Below the pieces are notes generated by a model that saw nothing but the letters and a program-made list of their open reading frames with translations, was not told where the DNA came from and searched no databases. Shown in pieces: positions 61,979 to 64,000 of a stretch of DNA of 64,000 nucleotides. The stretch is taken from the NCBI GenBank assembly GCA_020744225.1, contig JAGMWG010000007.1, positions 1-64,000 of the forward strand, given 5' to 3'. Position 1 is the first letter of the stretch. Every line of letters starts with the position of its first letter. The DNA comes from Paraphoma chrysanthemicola. Taxonomy: Eukaryota > Ascomycota > Dothideomycetes > Pleosporales > Phaeosphaeriaceae. Made by a program: the position numbers and the translations under genes.

Positions 61979-63979
61979 ATGGCACAACAAGCCCATGCTG
62001 GAGTACGAAATTCAGGGACGCCAGGGATATCCGCTACTTCAGAGGCCTTACAAGAGTGTGAAGTGACGCTAGACCGATGTCGGTCTTGCTCAGACTGCTT
62101 CTTGTATAATCATCAAGGATGGAGTGTCAACATTATTGTCGGTATTCCGAAAGCTGAGAAGTATAAAGCCGCATCTTACGTCTGGGGAGCCACCAAGCCA
62201 GTGCCTTTTCGGTGCCTCCGATGCGGCGTCATCACACATGCTCCGATGGAAAGCGTACGTAAATTTAGGCGACTGATGGGTTTGACGGACTCACCGGGTG
62301 AGAGTCTCTGGCTGGATGCGCTTTCAATCGATCAATCCGATCCCAAGGATATCGCATCCCAGATCGCAGTCATGGGCGATATCTATAGTAAAGCAACGTC
62401 AGTTGCAGTCCTTCTACCTGAACGTGATGGAGAGGCGTTTGAGCTGCTAGAGAAAATTGGTGATATCGCAAGCATCATCAACACGCACGCGGATGAATTT
62501 TCAGGGCGGCACGACGACTCTTCGAATACTGAGAGACTCAGCAATGCATGTCAGCGATTCTTCGCACTCGTCGACAATTTCGAGGAGAATCTGCACAAAT
62601 ACGTTTACTGGAGCCGTGCGTGGACCTTCCAGGAATGGGCGCTTGCTCAAAATATATCCCTCGCTTGGGAGGGCTCCGAGAGCATGGTCAATCTGAGCAA
62701 TATGAAGTCTTGCATCCTCAATGCAGCAGTGTTGATGTCGGTATATAAAGTCAAGATGCACCAGTATGCGAGCATCAGTCTAGGCTTCTCTCGTGGGATG
62801 GTCCCGAGGAGGTTAGAAACCGTCAAACGTATATTTCCAGATGAGCGCGGTTTTGTACCTCTGGATATGATCGACGAAAAGAAAGTCCAGTTCGGCGCTC
62901 TTATGCCATCAATGGGCTTCGACAGCCTTTTGGGCCTGCGAGCGGCTGCTTGCGGACCCGCGAACGACTCCATTCCCATCCATATGTCCTACAAGTTGGA
63001 TCTTCCACTGTCGGCGTGGTCCACAGAGCGTCAGAGGCAACGACTTTACATGGTTTTGAATGCGCTAGGCGTGACCAAGCGAGAGGCCAGGTTCGAGGCT
63101 GATCTGATTGCTAGCTGGGCGTCTATGTGTAACATCCGCTATGAATACAAGAAAGACGACACATTCGGTATGGCGCTGCAGAAGGTTTTGAAAGCCTTGA
63201 GGCAGGATCTTGGGCTTACCGTGTACAACTTCTTGGCCAATACTAGTGGAAGCAGCGCAGAAGTCGATCTGAAGTTCCTTGAGTACGCACAGGCACACAG
63301 ACAGTGCAATGCCACAAATGAGGGATTCTTCCATGGTACGCCGGTTTTCACGGGTCGTGCTGATACGGCGATCCATCTCCGAAATGCTGTTTCGCAGCCA
63401 CTTGATCGTCCACTCCTTAAGGGTTCTGGAGTTCCTCTTCGGAGAGTCTTGCGCTCAAGCCTGACAAGTAAGACGAGCCTGACAGATATTCCGGCTGTGC
63501 TCAACGCCTTCCAACCCACACTGTCAGGCTCTGCAGACGAGTCTACGTTCGTACACGTGCTATATCTCGTTGCAGATGTCTTGACAAAGGCACCGAAAGA
63601 GCAACTAGAACAGCACGTGGCTGTCATAAGCCAATTCCGCTTCAGTGGCGGCGGGGCGTGCAGAGATGGAGATGTAAGTTGCTGGGCAATTTGTCCCGCT
63701 GATACTGACCTCAGCGGCTGCATCGTCGCAAGGGAAAGCCTGAATGGAACTCTAGTGCTTGCGAAGAGCCTGCAAGATGGCAATTGTGTGGTGCTCGCGT
63801 ACCTTACGATAACTGATCAGCAGAGTGGCACTCATCTGATTAAGGTGAATGAGCGTGGTGAAATGTCAATGGTTTTCCGAACGCCCGTGAGGGGGGATCT
63901 GATTAACTCGAACATAATAGATGAGCGTTCCATGGAGGGGAGCATTGAACTTGAAGAGAAGTCTATCTTAGCGTTCTGA
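61979..63979 (+). CDS. HET-domain protein (heterokaryon incompatibility type)
   Basis: The product has 666 residues from the ATG at 61979; the frame is open 48 codons upstream, but those codons are not family-like. HET domain (about residues 55-230): YKAASYVWG, then SLWLDALSIDQSDPKDIASQ, MGDIYSKATSVAVLLPE and YWSRAWTFQEWALAQNI. These are the three conserved HET blocks. The remainder (about 230-666) is a long variable C-terminus without a recognised domain. Such proteins trigger non-self recognition and programmed cell death in fungi, though most are uncharacterised. Single exon, apparently intact, stop at 63977-63979. Confidence 0.9.
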   Translation: MAQQAHAGVRNSGTPGISATSEALQECEVTLDRCRSCSDCFLYNHQGWSVNIIVGIPKAEKYKAASYVWGATKPVPFRCLRCGVITHAPMESVRKFRRLMGLTDSPGESLWLDALSIDQSDPKDIASQIAVMGDIYSKATSVAVLLPERDGEAFELLEKIGDIASIINTHADEFSGRHDDSSNTERLSNACQRFFALVDNFEENLHKYVYWSRAWTFQEWALAQNISLAWEGSESMVNLSNMKSCILNAAVLMSVYKVKMHQYASISLGFSRGMVPRRLETVKRIFPDERGFVPLDMIDEKKVQFGALMPSMGFDSLLGLRAAACGPANDSIPIHMSYKLDLPLSAWSTERQRQRLYMVLNALGVTKREARFEADLIASWASMCNIRYEYKKDDTFGMALQKVLKALRQDLGLTVYNFLANTSGSSAEVDLKFLEYAQAHRQCNATNEGFFHGTPVFTGRADTAIHLRNAVSQPLDRPLLKGSGVPLRRVLRSSLTSKTSLTDIPAVLNAFQPTLSGSADESTFVHVLYLVADVLTKAPKEQLEQHVAVISQFRFSGGGACRDGDVSCWAICPADTDLSGCIVARESLNGTLVLAKSLQDGNCVVLAYLTITDQQSGTHLIKVNERGEMSMVFRTPVRGDLINSNIIDERSMEGSIELEEKSILAF

Positions 63980-64000
63980 GTTAAGTCATAGTACCCTCGC

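Noticed and set aside
1..64000. tRNA, rRNA or riboswitch genes
   Set aside because: I scanned by eye for cloverleaf B-box words and conserved rRNA blocks and found none that I could support; a covariance-model search would be needed to exclude them.

Overview
The window reads as a transposon-rich stretch of a filamentous ascomycete genome (Pezizomycotina, probably a plant-associated Dothideomycete). The evidence is short GT..AG introns of about 45-165 nt with CTGAC-type branch points, fungus-specific families (HET, NmrA, DUF1479, Set9, CYP52-like P450s), fungal Ty3/gypsy, pogo/Fot, MULE and hAT transposons, and a 6 kb AT-rich block whose decay is almost purely C-to-T / G-to-A, the mark of repeat-induced point mutation (RIP). 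The species cannot be named from sequence alone.

Layout. 1-6914 is a near-complete chromovirus (Ty3/gypsy, minus strand) with identical LTR sequence at both ends, a Gag ORF, a perfect -1 frameshift heptamer, a Pol ORF ending in a chromodomain, and an intact extra ORF on the opposite strand that encodes a Zn2Cys6-like cluster plus a coiled coil. 6915-13200 is RIP-saturated DNA. Its right half still carries, in one uninterrupted reading frame of about 990 codons, the remains of an OrsD-type RecQ-like helicase. 13480-14950 holds a minisatellite, a pogo transposase tail and a second OrsD-like fragment. 15380-18821 has two ordinary-looking genes (a Gal80-like oxidoreductase and a secreted beta-propeller) separated by a MITE. 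19379-31730 is a graveyard of MULE, hAT and pogo transposases with one intact GFA gene, a P450 fragment and a truncated dynamin. 33450-46350 holds mainly broken or shortened genes: F-box-like, CYP52-like P450, Set9-like methyltransferase, GH3, FAD oxidase, a full-length dead pogo element, DUF1479 and NmrA.

From 47332 rightward the DNA becomes gene-dense. A sugar transporter (one nonsense codon), a pectin methylesterase and an exo-polygalacturonase form a small pectin-use locus, with the two pectinases divergently transcribed. Then come the housekeeping genes VPS8 (CORVET subunit, 1596 codons after splicing) and a GPALPP/DUF3752 gene, a HET-type fragment and a full HET-domain gene.

Working together: the esterase and polygalacturonase would demethylate and cut pectin, and the neighbouring transporter could have taken up the sugars. 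The retroelement Gag, frameshift and Pol form one expression unit. The antisense Zn-cluster protein is the most interesting unexplained component. The pogo element at 41.2 kb shares its ends with the MITE at 16.9 kb and a lone end at 35.3 kb. Many genes near the transposons are disabled only by TAA, TAG or TGA codons explicable as C-to-T changes, suggesting leakage of RIP into flanking genes.
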